43,397 nt of DNA from Terriglobia bacterium (GTDB lineage Bacteria; Acidobacteriota; Terriglobia; UBA7540), in contig JASHOS010000116.1 of NCBI GenBank assembly GCA_030040995.1, positions 1 to 43,397 on the forward strand, written 5' to 3'. Position numbers and translations under genes: made by a program. Below are positions 25,685 to 34,262 of the stretch, one piece after another. Position 1 is the stretch's first letter. The number at the start of each line of letters is the position of its first letter. A model generated the notes under the pieces. It saw only the letters and a list, made by a program, of their open reading frames with translations. It did not search any database and was not told the origin of the DNA.

Positions 25685-26752
25685 TTGCTCCTGCTGCTCT
25701 TCGCATGCGCCTGCTGGCTGGCAAGCTGCGCGGCGGAGGGGCCACCCCGCCCGCCGCGTCTGCAGATACCGGCCCGGATCACAGATCTTGCCGCCTCTCA
25801 AAGGGGCCAAATCATCCGCTTGACTTTTGATTTGCCGCGCCTGGCGACGGACAAACGGCGCTTGACCAGACCGGTCGAGGCTGAGATCTTTCGCCAAATG
25901 ACACTGCCGGGAGAAGCCCTTCCCCGCGTTTTTCGTGCCGCTCCCTGGATTTCCCTTTCCCCTCCCGCCCTTGCCCCTCATACGCGCGGCTCGACTGTGG
26001 TCTACGATGCGCCTCTTCCGGCGCGCAGCTTTTCTCGTGCTGTCGGGAACCGGTTTTCGTTTATGGTGATCACGCTGACGCGCGGATTCAGAAATCGTCC
26101 GCGCGAAAGCAGTCCTTCAAATATCGCCACCCTTGAACTGCTCGACGTCTCGCAGCCCATCCAGGGACTGCGGGCTGTCAATACGCCTGACGGCTTGCAC
26201 CTCCAGTGGTTTCCACCCGTACGAAGTCTCACCGGAGGGCCTTTACCCTCGGTCTCAGACTATCGTGTGTACCGCGCGACAAATCCCCGGCCGGGCTCTT
26301 TCGTGTTTTTGGCGCAAACCGTCAATCCCGAATACAACGATTCCACCATTCAGTTCAACCAGAATTATTATTACCGGGTGCGCGCCGTCTTTGAGAAGCA
26401 GGGCTATCAGGCAGACAGCGCAGACTCGCTTCCGGTCGGGATCTTGCCCCGGGATGTCTTTCCACCGCCTATCCCTCTCGGGCTGAGGGCGGTCTACACG
26501 GGACGGGGGGTTCAGCTCATGTGGAAGGCTGACAGGTCAACCGATCTGGCAGGCTATAACGTCTATCGCCAACAGGGAAATGTCCCGCCGGAGCGGCTGA
26601 ACCCGGAGCTGCTCCTGGCTCCCACCTTCAGCGACAGCTCGGCCCGGCAAAATGAGCGTTATGTCTACTGGGTAACTGCGGTAAGCCTTGCCCGGCATGA
26701 AAGCAAGCCTTCAACCAAGGTAACAGTTGATACGCGTCAGCCCGCCTTGTGA
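25685..26752 (+). CDS. Lipoprotein with fibronectin type III-like domains
   Basis: The first start in the frame, TTG 25685, gives a hydrophobic leader ending in the lipobox LASC (CWLASCAAEGPP), so the mature protein should be lipid-anchored. The leader then has no positive charge. The frame is open back to hslU and an ATT at 25646 would add an Arg- and His-containing stretch, so the true start is uncertain. Two fibronectin type III-like units follow (about 160-250 and 265-350), with SDYRVYRATNPRPGSF, YYYRVRAVFEKQG, AGYNVYRQQ and RYVYWVTAVS. It lies 60 nt after hslU on the same strand and may be read from the same transcript. Function unknown. Confidence 0.75.
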   Translation: MLLLLFACACWLASCAAEGPPRPPRLQIPARITDLAASQRGQIIRLTFDLPRLATDKRRLTRPVEAEIFRQMTLPGEALPRVFRAAPWISLSPPALAPHTRGSTVVYDAPLPARSFSRAVGNRFSFMVITLTRGFRNRPRESSPSNIATLELLDVSQPIQGLRAVNTPDGLHLQWFPPVRSLTGGPLPSVSDYRVYRATNPRPGSFVFLAQTVNPEYNDSTIQFNQNYYYRVRAVFEKQGYQADSADSLPVGILPRDVFPPPIPLGLRAVYTGRGVQLMWKADRSTDLAGYNVYRQQGNVPPERLNPELLLAPTFSDSSARQNERYVYWVTAVSLARHESKPSTKVTVDTRQPAL

Positions 26753-27096
26753 TCTCCCCAATAATCCTATTGATCAAAGCGCCAAGTGGCGCAGCGCGGC
26801 CTCACGGCTACAACTAAAGTTGATGGATACTCTGTCCTCTCCCGCTTGTGGGAGAGGGGGTACCGCGACGCGGTAGGTGAGGGGGTCGGGTGAGGTCCGC
26901 GCCTTACACCGCCCGCTGGCTCAAATCTGTCGGAATTGGTGCATTAAGGCCAGCCGCCGCGCAGACCCGCCTCCGCCATCGGGTTTTTACCCTCTCGTTT
27001 TCAACGTCCTAGCGTCTGTCCTCGAATTTGGCAGAAGGAGTGCTCAATGCGGTGAGTGATGTGTACCGAACCTCAACAAAAAGGGAGGAGACGACA
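26753..27096. repeat. Intergenic stretch with a palindromic repeat
   Basis: No gene is supported. CCTCTCCC (26836-26843) pairs with GGGAGAGG (26850-26857), and TACCGC (26861-26866) with GCGGTA (26870-26875), followed by GGTGAGGGGGT. This is the common REP-type form seen between genes in many bacteria. The end of the stretch holds the promoter and leader of the WXXGXW gene. Confidence 0.5.
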
Positions 27097-28179
27097 ATGC
27101 GTCTAGCTCGAACTCTGTTGATTGCCATTGTGCTGCTGGCCGTACCCAGCGCATCTTTCGGAAGTATATTCATCTCGATCAGGATTGGTCCACCTGCGTT
27201 GCCAGTCTACGTGCAGCCCCCCTGTCCCGCGCCAGGTTACTTATGGACTCCGGGTTATTGGGCGTACGGGCCAATGGGATACTACTGGGTACCCGGCGTA
27301 TGGGTGATGCCGCCGACGGTTGGCCTGCTATGGACGCCAGGATATTGGGGCTTCGCCGGCGGCGTATATATGTGGCATCCGGGGTATTGGGGACCCCACG
27401 TGGGATTCTACGGCGGGATCAATTACGGCTTTGGTTATATCGGTGTGGGGTTTGTGGGCGGATATTGGTCCGGCAGAACTTTCTACTACAACCATGCGGT
27501 GACCAACGTAAACATCATGAACGTTCACAACGTCTACGTTGATCGTACCGTGATCAACAGAGCAGCCTTCTACAACAGTCGAGCGAGCTTTAACGGACCT
27601 GGTGGCGTCTCGGCGCGGCCGACCGCGCAGGAGCGCGCTGCGATGGGCGAGCGCCACCTTGCGATGACCGCAGGCCAGATCTCACATGAGCGGACCGCGA
27701 GTTACGACCGCGGCAACTTCGCCTCGGTGAATCATGGCCGTCCCGGCAACGCAGCAATGAACACCATCAACGGCCAGCGCTTCGACCAGCAAGGCCATAC
27801 CGCCAGCGGCAACGGATTTCGACCGTTCGGCGCCGGCGCAGCGCGCAACAACGCCGTCGCGCAGCATGGCAGCAACCAAACTGGATGGCGCCAATTTTCG
27901 CAGCAGCACAGCGCGCAGGGCTTTGGCTCCGCACAAACCTCCCACTCGGCGCAGGGCTTTCGCTCTGCACAACAGAGCTTTCAATCGAACCAGGCGTCGC
28001 GGAGCGAGGCTACCCGGACTGAAGGTCGCGCGCAAAATACCAACCGCGAAGCCGCCGCTGGCCGCGCTAACGGGGGCAAGGCAAACCAGCGGCAAGGGCG
28101 AAACGCTAAAGAGCAGAAAACCCGCTCCAAGCGGCAAAATGACAAGGCGAAGCATAACGGTGGTGATTCGGGACGCTGA
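27097..28179 (+). CDS. Exported WXXGXW-repeat protein
   Basis: The ATG at 27097 follows GGGAGGAGACGACA; the frame is open from 27028 but that start is less likely. Residues 1-23 form a signal peptide (MRLARTLLIAIVLLAVPSASFG). The mature N-terminal half has WXXGXW-type repeats (YLWTPGYW, YYWVPGVW, LLWTPGYW, YMWHPGYW), then a Gly/Tyr/Phe-rich part. The C-terminal half is low-complexity, rich in Gln, Ser, Asn, Arg and Lys (SQQHSAQGFGSAQTSHSAQGF). This design is common in Acidobacteriota and in BcpO-related proteins. It is probably exported, with a structural or surface role; no biochemical function is known. Confidence 0.85.
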   Translation: MRLARTLLIAIVLLAVPSASFGSIFISIRIGPPALPVYVQPPCPAPGYLWTPGYWAYGPMGYYWVPGVWVMPPTVGLLWTPGYWGFAGGVYMWHPGYWGPHVGFYGGINYGFGYIGVGFVGGYWSGRTFYYNHAVTNVNIMNVHNVYVDRTVINRAAFYNSRASFNGPGGVSARPTAQERAAMGERHLAMTAGQISHERTASYDRGNFASVNHGRPGNAAMNTINGQRFDQQGHTASGNGFRPFGAGAARNNAVAQHGSNQTGWRQFSQQHSAQGFGSAQTSHSAQGFRSAQQSFQSNQASRSEATRTEGRAQNTNREAAAGRANGGKANQRQGRNAKEQKTRSKRQNDKAKHNGGDSGR

Positions 28180-28203
28180 AATCTGAATGCCACGGTTGTC
28201 GCC

Positions 28204-29172
28204 TTATCGGCGATTCCTGCGGTGTGCTGACGCAAATGATGCCAGCGCCTCTTTTGAGCTGCTTCTGGGCTCATAGCCAAATTCGCGTTTCAGCCGCGAA
28301 TTGTCTGCAACCCAAGGATACCGGATCAGGTCAAGAATTCCGGCGGGAAATGGCGACAGATGCAGGGCCCACAGCAGACCCGTCAATCCGTACAGCATTG
28401 GCGCAGGTAACGGCAAAGGTTTCTTGCCGAGCACCTGTATAACCTCGCCAAAGCGGAGTGTGCCGTCACCAGCACAATGGAAGACACCCGTAATGGGAGA
28501 CTTCACAGCACGATACAAAATCTCCGCAGTGTCCTCTTCGCTCAGGAACTGCATGGGCGGATCGGCGCCGGCCACAGAGAACATGAACGGAAACCGCGCG
28601 GCCGGCCATTCGGTCATCTGGGAAACAATATTCTTCGTGTGCGGGCCGATAACGATTGCGCCGCGCAGGATGAGGACCTCGATTTCCGGGTGTGTGCGCG
28701 CGAAGTCGCGCGCCATCCGGTCCACTTCCGCCTTGTGCTTCGAGTAGAGATATCGGGGCGTGCCGCTTACAGGATCGTCTTCTCTCAGAAGGCGCTCCGA
28801 ATTCCGGGCGTTGACAAACGCTGTGGTGCTACCGGTATAGACTAGGCGCTTCAGCCCGGCGGCTGCGGCGGCGCGGAAGAAATTCTCCGAGCCTTTCACG
28901 TCCACTTCCCGATGCCGCCTGGCGTCATGAACGGGATTGAACTGCCAGGCGAGGTGCAGCGCCGTATCAATGTGATTCGCTGTGAACTGGTCGCGCAGCA
29001 GCCCCCAGGGCGATGTGAGGTCAAACCGCACGAAGGCGGAAGGGCAGGCGGTTTTTGGATAGCGTGGCCGGATGTCGAGCCCAAGGATAAAGCCGATGCT
29101 GGGATCCGCGCTCAGTCTGCAGATGAGCTGATTGGCAAGATAGCCGCCGCTGCCGGTGATTGCGAGACGCAT
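28204..29172 (-). CDS. NAD-dependent epimerase/dehydratase-family protein
   Basis: The 322-residue product is an extended short-chain dehydrogenase. The nucleotide-binding turn is TGSGGYLANQ at residues 6-15. The catalytic YxxxK is in RYLYSKHKAEVD. TALHLAWQFNPVHD and GSENFFRAAAAAGLKRLVYTGS are typical of the sugar-epimerase group. The C-terminal part (MLYGLTGLLWALHLSPFPAGILDLIRYPW) resembles complex-I NDUFA9-like or sterol-type members. The gene is convergent with the WXXGXW gene. The substrate cannot be read from the sequence. Confidence 0.85.
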   Translation of the reverse strand: MRLAITGSGGYLANQLICRLSADPSIGFILGLDIRPRYPKTACPSAFVRFDLTSPWGLLRDQFTANHIDTALHLAWQFNPVHDARRHREVDVKGSENFFRAAAAAGLKRLVYTGSTTAFVNARNSERLLREDDPVSGTPRYLYSKHKAEVDRMARDFARTHPEIEVLILRGAIVIGPHTKNIVSQMTEWPAARFPFMFSVAGADPPMQFLSEEDTAEILYRAVKSPITGVFHCAGDGTLRFGEVIQVLGKKPLPLPAPMLYGLTGLLWALHLSPFPAGILDLIRYPWVADNSRLKREFGYEPRSSSKEALASFASAHRRNRR

Positions 29173-29737
29173 CCCTCTACCCCCTTTTGGCGGTCGCTAC
29201 GGCGACCGCTATCCCTCGCCGCAGGCTAACGCGGACTCAGCCCGAAACCGATGAAGCCGACTTGAACGCGACCGTTGGCGGCGGCTGCGCGCCGGCCCGG
29301 CGAAGCGCCTGAGATCGAATCGGGTACCGTCGATCTCCGCGTAATGAGTGACATGCGTCGAAGTGTACCACGTCCACTGGAGATTGCAGAATGGTTCTTG
29401 TCCGCAGGTTACGCAGATTGCGTGTGCAGGGGAGAAAGCCAATTAAGGCCATCCAGCCGGTGAAACATGTGTGATCTGCGGATGAGGCTGGGACTGGAGG
29501 ATTCGCCACCTCTTGTTTGTGTTACCTGGGCGCAGGCCCCGAGGCTTCGGGAATGAGGGGACTTCTTCTGCTACACGTTGATCGGTTCAGTTTGCCAACG
29601 GATAGGGGTTAACTCCTGCGGGGTTGATCGTTTCGCTTGCTCTTGTCTCACTGTAGGTTGCACCTACGGCTCTTCACGGTTTGCCCTACGGGCAACTTGG
29701 TTTCCTAACAGGCTGCGCTCTGAGTCAAAATGAGTCG
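29173..29737. other. Gene-poor stretch ending in two hairpins
   Basis: No convincing gene. Hairpins GTAGGT-TGC-ACCTAC (29653-29667) and TTGCCC-TAC-GGGCAA (29681-29695) lie just downstream of tal-pgi on the minus strand and could end that operon. No strong T run follows. Confidence 0.45.
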
Positions 29738-32602
29738 CTATGCCAAGGCTTCGGTGACGGCGCGCTGGAGCGTAGCCAATCCCGCCCCTACGTCCGCGTC
29801 CAAGTGCGCTCGCAATAATCTTCGCTTTCGCTCAGCAAGCACTTGAAAATCACCACGAGCCTGGGCCGCCTTCACCACTCCGAAGGTAAACTTGTGGCCG
29901 GGCACGGGTAGATCCGCGGCATCATCGCAGGTGACCTGGAGAAACACTCCGGTATTCGGACCTCCTTTATAGGCCTGTCCGGTGGAGTGCTGGAAGCGGG
30001 GGCCAAAGCCCAGACAAGTCGCCACCCGGCGCGCATCCCGAACGGCATGGCGAATGGCTTGCAGTTTCTCCTCATGAGCTTGGTTCATCTCAACATAGGC
30101 GAGGAGAGCAAAGTAATCTCCCGGCTTGAGCTGGCCGAAATATGCGCGCAGTATCCCCGTCAGGCCTTGCAGAGAGTTTCCATTCTTCACCTTCTCCAGA
30201 AGCGTCCTTTGGTTTGCGGCATCGGCAAACAGCTTGATGCCCTGGTCAATAACAATAGGAGTCTCGGCAGGGAGGGCACCGGATTTCTCATACTCCGAGG
30301 TCAGCTTGCGTGCGGCAACCTTGCTCGCCTCTACGTCAGGCTGGTTAAAAGGATTGATGCCAAGCACGGAACCCGCCACGGCCGTGGCAATTTCCCAGCG
30401 AAAGAATTCGCGGCCCAGTTCGTAGGGATTTCCAAGCGATATCTTCACCACCGGCTGCCCTGCTTTTTCCAGGCGCTCAACCGCCGAATCCTGCGCCGCA
30501 TCCGGAGCCAACTCGAGACGCAGATAGGCAAAAACCCGGTCATTGCCATAGACCTCGGGAGGGCCCAACTCTTCGCGGTCCACTGGAATTAAGCCCTTTC
30601 CGTCCTTCCCGGTAGACTCGGCCAGCAATTGCTCGAGCCATGCGCCAAAGTCGCGAATGCCGGGCGAAGTGATGATGGTAACTTTATCGCGTCCTTGGCA
30701 GCCGAGCGTGCCCAGCACTTGGCCGAGAACCACCCCCGGATTTTTTTCAATCGGTACGCAGGAGCTGCACGAGGTCGCCATGACCTCGGCGTTGTCCAGA
30801 AGCTTCGGCACGTCCAATCCCATGATTGCGGCAGGCACCATGCCGAAGTCCGATAGCGCCGAATAGCGCCCGCCGATGCTGGGCACTCCGTGGAAAACAT
30901 AACGAAAGCAGTCGCTTTCGGCCATCTGCTGAAGTTTCGAGCCGGGATCGGTGATGGCAATGAACTGGTTTCCCGCGTCTTTCTCTCCAGCCACCTGCCG
31001 CGTCCGCTCGAAGAAATAATCCTTGAAAATATTGGGTTCGAGAGTGCTTCCCGACTTGCTGGAAACGATGAAAAGCGTCTTTGCAAGATCAACTTGCCTT
31101 TCCACTGACTTAATTTGCGCAGGGTCGGTTGAATCGAGCACGTGAAGCTCGGGATGACCCTTAACCTTCCCAAACGTCAATGCGAGCACTTCCGGACAAA
31201 GGCTTGACCCTCCCATACCGAGCAACAACGCATGCGTAAAGCCGGCGGCCTGGACATCCGCAGCAACCGCTTCCAGGTGGTGTTTGTGCGCTAACTGATC
31301 CTCCGTAATTCCAAGCCAGCCCATCCAGTTGCTCTCGTCCGCGCCCGTCCACAGCGTGGCATCGCGCGACCATAGTCTGCGGACGTTTCCGCGAGCTCGC
31401 CAGTCATCTAGGGACTCCTTTACCGCGCTTGATAGCGGCTGAGGCAGGGAGACGGTCTGGCGGTCCGGTTGTCCGTTGGCACTCAGCTTGCACTGGCGGT
31501 CGAGGGCGTTCAGGAGCTGATCGAAAGCATCCGCAAAGAGCCGCACTCCGTCTTTGGTTAATCCGTCCGTAACTTCCTTCATTGAGATGCCCACCTGCTC
31601 GAGCACCTCCATGGTGTCGTGGGCTTCCTCGAGCTCTTCTTCCAGCCTGAGTCTTGGACGGCCGTGATCGCGGAACGCTTCGAGCGTCTGCATAGGGACC
31701 GTGTCCACCGTATCACGGCCAATCAACTCCTCAACGTACATCACGTCGCGGTACTTGGGGTTCTTGGTGCTGGTGCTCGCCCAGAGAAGCCGCTGCGTTT
31801 TTGCGCCTTTTTCCTCCAGAGCTTTCCAGCGGCTGCTTTGAAAAATCTCTTTGTAGCGCTGGTAAGTGAGCTTGGCGTTGGCAATCGCCACCTTACCCAT
31901 GACACTGCGAAGCAGCGCCCTCTCGCCCGCGTGCGTGGCCAGCTTGAGCCGCTCGCCCGCCAAATGATCCACGGCCGTATCAATGCGGCTCACGAAAAAA
32001 CTCGCCACACTGCCTATTTGGCTCACATCGCCGCCCTGCTCCGCCAGCTTTTCCAGGGCCGCAACGAAAGCTTCCGCCACACGCTCGTAGCGCTCCTGAG
32101 CGAAAAGGAGCGTCACGTTAATGTTGATTCCTTCGCTTAAAAGCTGCTGAATCGCCGGGATGCCTTCCTGCGTTCCGGGAACTTTGATCATCACGTTCTT
32201 GCGATTGACAGCTTGCCACAGCCGCCGCGCCTCCTCAATGGTCTTCTTGGTTTCGTGGGCGAGGAAGGGCGAAACCTCGAGGCTAACATAGCCGTCGCGA
32301 CGATTTGTTTTTTCATACACTGGCTTGAAAACGTCCGCCGCGGCCCGAATATCCGGGATCGCGACGCCCTCGTAAATGGCCATTGGGTCCTTGACGTCTT
32401 TGCGGTAGAGGTCTTCGATTGTCGCCGTGTAGTCCGTGCTCCCAACGATTGCCTTCTCAAAAATCGACGGATTCGATGTGACACCGCGCAGGCCATCCTC
32501 ATCCACCAGCGTCTTCAGCTCGCCGCTCGTAATCAGGTTGCGCCGGATGAAGTCCAACCAGACGGCCTGGCCGAGTTGTTCCAGATTTTTCAGATTATTC
32601 AT
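29738..32602 (-). CDS. Bifunctional transaldolase / glucose-6-phosphate isomerase
   Basis: The 954-residue product is a fusion. Residues 1-370 are a transaldolase (TSNPSIFEKAI, and the Schiff-base Lys in NVMIKVPGTQEG). The remainder is a phosphoglucose isomerase (SLDDWRARGNVRRLW, LLGMGGSSLCPEVL, IVSSKSGSTLEPN, FHGVPSIGGRYSALSDFGMVPA). These reactions link the pentose phosphate pathway and glycolysis. The start follows AAGGAGATAAAAGCT, an excellent ribosome site. It ends the minus-strand run sthA - ROK kinase - rpiB - tal-pgi, 49 nt after rpiB. Fusions of these two enzymes are known in several phyla, so this is not a cloning artefact. The gene is intact. Confidence 0.93.
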   Translation of the reverse strand: MNNLKNLEQLGQAVWLDFIRRNLITSGELKTLVDEDGLRGVTSNPSIFEKAIVGSTDYTATIEDLYRKDVKDPMAIYEGVAIPDIRAAADVFKPVYEKTNRRDGYVSLEVSPFLAHETKKTIEEARRLWQAVNRKNVMIKVPGTQEGIPAIQQLLSEGININVTLLFAQERYERVAEAFVAALEKLAEQGGDVSQIGSVASFFVSRIDTAVDHLAGERLKLATHAGERALLRSVMGKVAIANAKLTYQRYKEIFQSSRWKALEEKGAKTQRLLWASTSTKNPKYRDVMYVEELIGRDTVDTVPMQTLEAFRDHGRPRLRLEEELEEAHDTMEVLEQVGISMKEVTDGLTKDGVRLFADAFDQLLNALDRQCKLSANGQPDRQTVSLPQPLSSAVKESLDDWRARGNVRRLWSRDATLWTGADESNWMGWLGITEDQLAHKHHLEAVAADVQAAGFTHALLLGMGGSSLCPEVLALTFGKVKGHPELHVLDSTDPAQIKSVERQVDLAKTLFIVSSKSGSTLEPNIFKDYFFERTRQVAGEKDAGNQFIAITDPGSKLQQMAESDCFRYVFHGVPSIGGRYSALSDFGMVPAAIMGLDVPKLLDNAEVMATSCSSCVPIEKNPGVVLGQVLGTLGCQGRDKVTIITSPGIRDFGAWLEQLLAESTGKDGKGLIPVDREELGPPEVYGNDRVFAYLRLELAPDAAQDSAVERLEKAGQPVVKISLGNPYELGREFFRWEIATAVAGSVLGINPFNQPDVEASKVAARKLTSEYEKSGALPAETPIVIDQGIKLFADAANQRTLLEKVKNGNSLQGLTGILRAYFGQLKPGDYFALLAYVEMNQAHEEKLQAIRHAVRDARRVATCLGFGPRFQHSTGQAYKGGPNTGVFLQVTCDDAADLPVPGHKFTFGVVKAAQARGDFQVLAERKRRLLRAHLDADVGAGLATLQRAVTEALA

Positions 32603-32651
32603 AGCTTTTATCTCCTTGCGGCAGCCGCAGCGGGTAGTTGCGCGGAATCAA

Positions 32652-33110
32652 CTATCCGCTTCGGGTGTAGCGCTCTTCCATCTCCTGGATTTTTTTCAAC
32701 CGCCGCCGATGCCGCTCTTCACCCGTAAAACGCGCGGCCAGATAGGCACGGACCAATTCCCTGGCCAGTTCCTCCCCGATCACACGGCCACCCATTACTA
32801 GAATATTCATGTCGTCGTGCTCGACGCCCTGATGGGCCGAGTACGTGTCGTGGCAAAGCCCGGCGCGGATGCCCGGAATCTTGTTCGCGGCAACGGAGGC
32901 GCCCACCCCGCTACCACAGATAAGAATGCCACGCTCGCCGTTGCCGCTGCGCACCTCGCTCCCCACCGCTTCTGCATAATCGGGATAGTCAACAGGGTCC
33001 TTGCTGTGGGTGCCAAGGTCGATGGCCTCGTGGCCTAAGCCTTGAACAAATCCCAGCAGATCCTGCTTGAGGTCAAACCCAGCGTGATCCGCTCCCAGGA
33101 TAACTTTCAT
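32652..33110 (-). CDS. rpiB: Ribose-5-phosphate isomerase B
   Basis: RpiB interconverts ribose 5-phosphate and ribulose 5-phosphate. The start is ATG 33110 after GGAGACACC; the frame to 33161 contains only a repeat-derived extension ([11 protein letters not shown]) and is not family-like. Motifs are [35 protein letters not shown] and [26 protein letters not shown], with the catalytic Cys in LICGSG. The 152-residue length is normal. It lies between the ROK kinase and tal-pgi, as expected of a sugar-phosphate operon. Confidence 0.93.
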   Translation of the reverse strand: MKVILGADHAGFDLKQDLLGFVQGLGHEAIDLGTHSKDPVDYPDYAEAVGSEVRSGNGERGILICGSGVGASVAANKIPGIRAGLCHDTYSAHQGVEHDDMNILVMGGRVIGEELARELVRAYLAARFTGEERHRRRLKKIQEMEERYTRSG

Positions 33111-33128
33111 GATGGTGTCTCCAAGGCA

Positions 33129-33157
33129 GTGATGAGTGATGAGTAACGAGTGATGAG
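33129..33157. repeat. TGATGAG-type short tandem repeat upstream of rpiB
   Basis: Several overlapping copies of GTGATGAG / GTAACGAG lie just before rpiB. A related run (ACTCGTCACTCGTCAC) lies on the plus strand after hslU, near 25663-25679. It creates a false N-terminal extension in the rpiB frame. Confidence 0.5.
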
Positions 33158-33353
33158 CCAAAAACGCTCGCCAGACCTTCGTCCACTCACCGGATGCTGG
33201 ACCCTCACAGTTACATCAAAGTCTCGGAAGTGCACGATTCGTGGCATGGCGAGTGTCGTAACCGCAGACATAAAAGGTGTCGCGGCACCCGTCCCGCAGA
33301 GCTTGCCCCGCCCCGGGGTGCCGGGCAAGCAGTGCTTGCCGTCGGCAGAGCCC

Positions 33354-34250
33354 CTACAACGCTTTTGCGAGCAAGCCCGCATTGACGGCGGCGCCGATAA
33401 TTCCGGTTTCGACTCCGGTTGGCACCACCTCCAATTGGCTGCCTTGGAGGGGCGACATCTTCACCATCTCATGGAGGTAGATTCCCAGCCGGCCAATCTC
33501 GATAAATTTGCTGCTGGGGCCGGTGATGAAAAATTTTCCGGGTCCCTCCATGGCGATGCTGGTAGCCGTGGCTGCAGCCAGCGCCCGATGCCAGAGTTCC
33601 ACAAACTCGGCGCAGCGCCGGTCTCCTGACTTGGCGCTGGCAAAAACCTCTTCCGGCTCCATGTCCAGAAAGCGCAGCCGCATCGACCGGATTCCCATAA
33701 TTCCTTCCAAATGGCCGCGGCCACCACAGCCGCAAAATTTCTCCTTCGGACTCAAGGTCACGACGCAGTGCCCACCCTCCCAAATACCCTCGGTCCAGGG
33801 ATAGCGGCCATATCCGACCCCGTGGCCGAGGTGCCAAATGCGAACGAATCGGTGCAGATCCCCTCGCGTTGCCGCAATCCCCGCGGCTATTACGTCCGCA
33901 TCATTGAAAACGCGGACAGGGATGGCGCGACCCTGCTGTTTGAGACCGGCGGCCAAAGTCTGCTGTAGGTTAAAACCCTTGATTTGCGGTAAATTGGGCG
34001 ATTCCTCCACCGCCCCGTAGCGAATAATACCCGGGAACCCCACACCGATTGCCTCAACTTCTTCGCCCTGCCTCGCCTCCTCGATTTGATGCAAGATGCA
34101 CTCAGCCAGGTTCCCGGCCGGCATTCCGTCGAGAACATAGGCTGCCGTTGACGATTCGGGGTAGAGGTTCAGCCCGCCAACGATCGCGCCGCCCTCCACC
34201 AAGCCTACGGCGATTTGCGCAGCCGCCAGCACTCCGATCGTTCTTGCCAT
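33354..34250 (-). CDS. ROK-family sugar kinase, probable glucokinase
   Basis: The 298-residue product has the ROK pattern: an N-terminal phosphate-binding strand (GVLAAAQIAVGLVEGGAIVGG), EAIGVGFPGII, FNDADVIAAGIAA with the catalytic Asp region, and the zinc motif FCGCGGRGHLEGI. The start is ATG 34250 or the GTG 34253 just before it. The GHGVGYGR segment is the usual nucleotide-binding region. It lies 10-13 nt after sthA and upstream of rpiB and tal-pgi, fitting glucose phosphorylation. A repressor role is unlikely because no DNA-binding domain precedes it. The sugar is inferred. Confidence 0.85.
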   Translation of the reverse strand: MARTIGVLAAAQIAVGLVEGGAIVGGLNLYPESSTAAYVLDGMPAGNLAECILHQIEEARQGEEVEAIGVGFPGIIRYGAVEESPNLPQIKGFNLQQTLAAGLKQQGRAIPVRVFNDADVIAAGIAATRGDLHRFVRIWHLGHGVGYGRYPWTEGIWEGGHCVVTLSPKEKFCGCGGRGHLEGIMGIRSMRLRFLDMEPEEVFASAKSGDRRCAEFVELWHRALAAATATSIAMEGPGKFFITGPSSKFIEIGRLGIYLHEMVKMSPLQGSQLEVVPTGVETGIIGAAVNAGLLAKAL

Positions 34251-34262
34251 CACTTGACTCTC

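Noticed and set aside
27028-27096. Upstream start for the WXXGXW gene
   Set aside because: The ATG at 27097 has a strong ribosome site and begins a signal peptide, whereas the upstream extension would spoil it.
29741-32602. tal-pgi as an assembly fusion of two genes
   Set aside because: The frame is continuous, the ribosome site is strong, and fused transaldolase/phosphoglucose isomerases are an established family.
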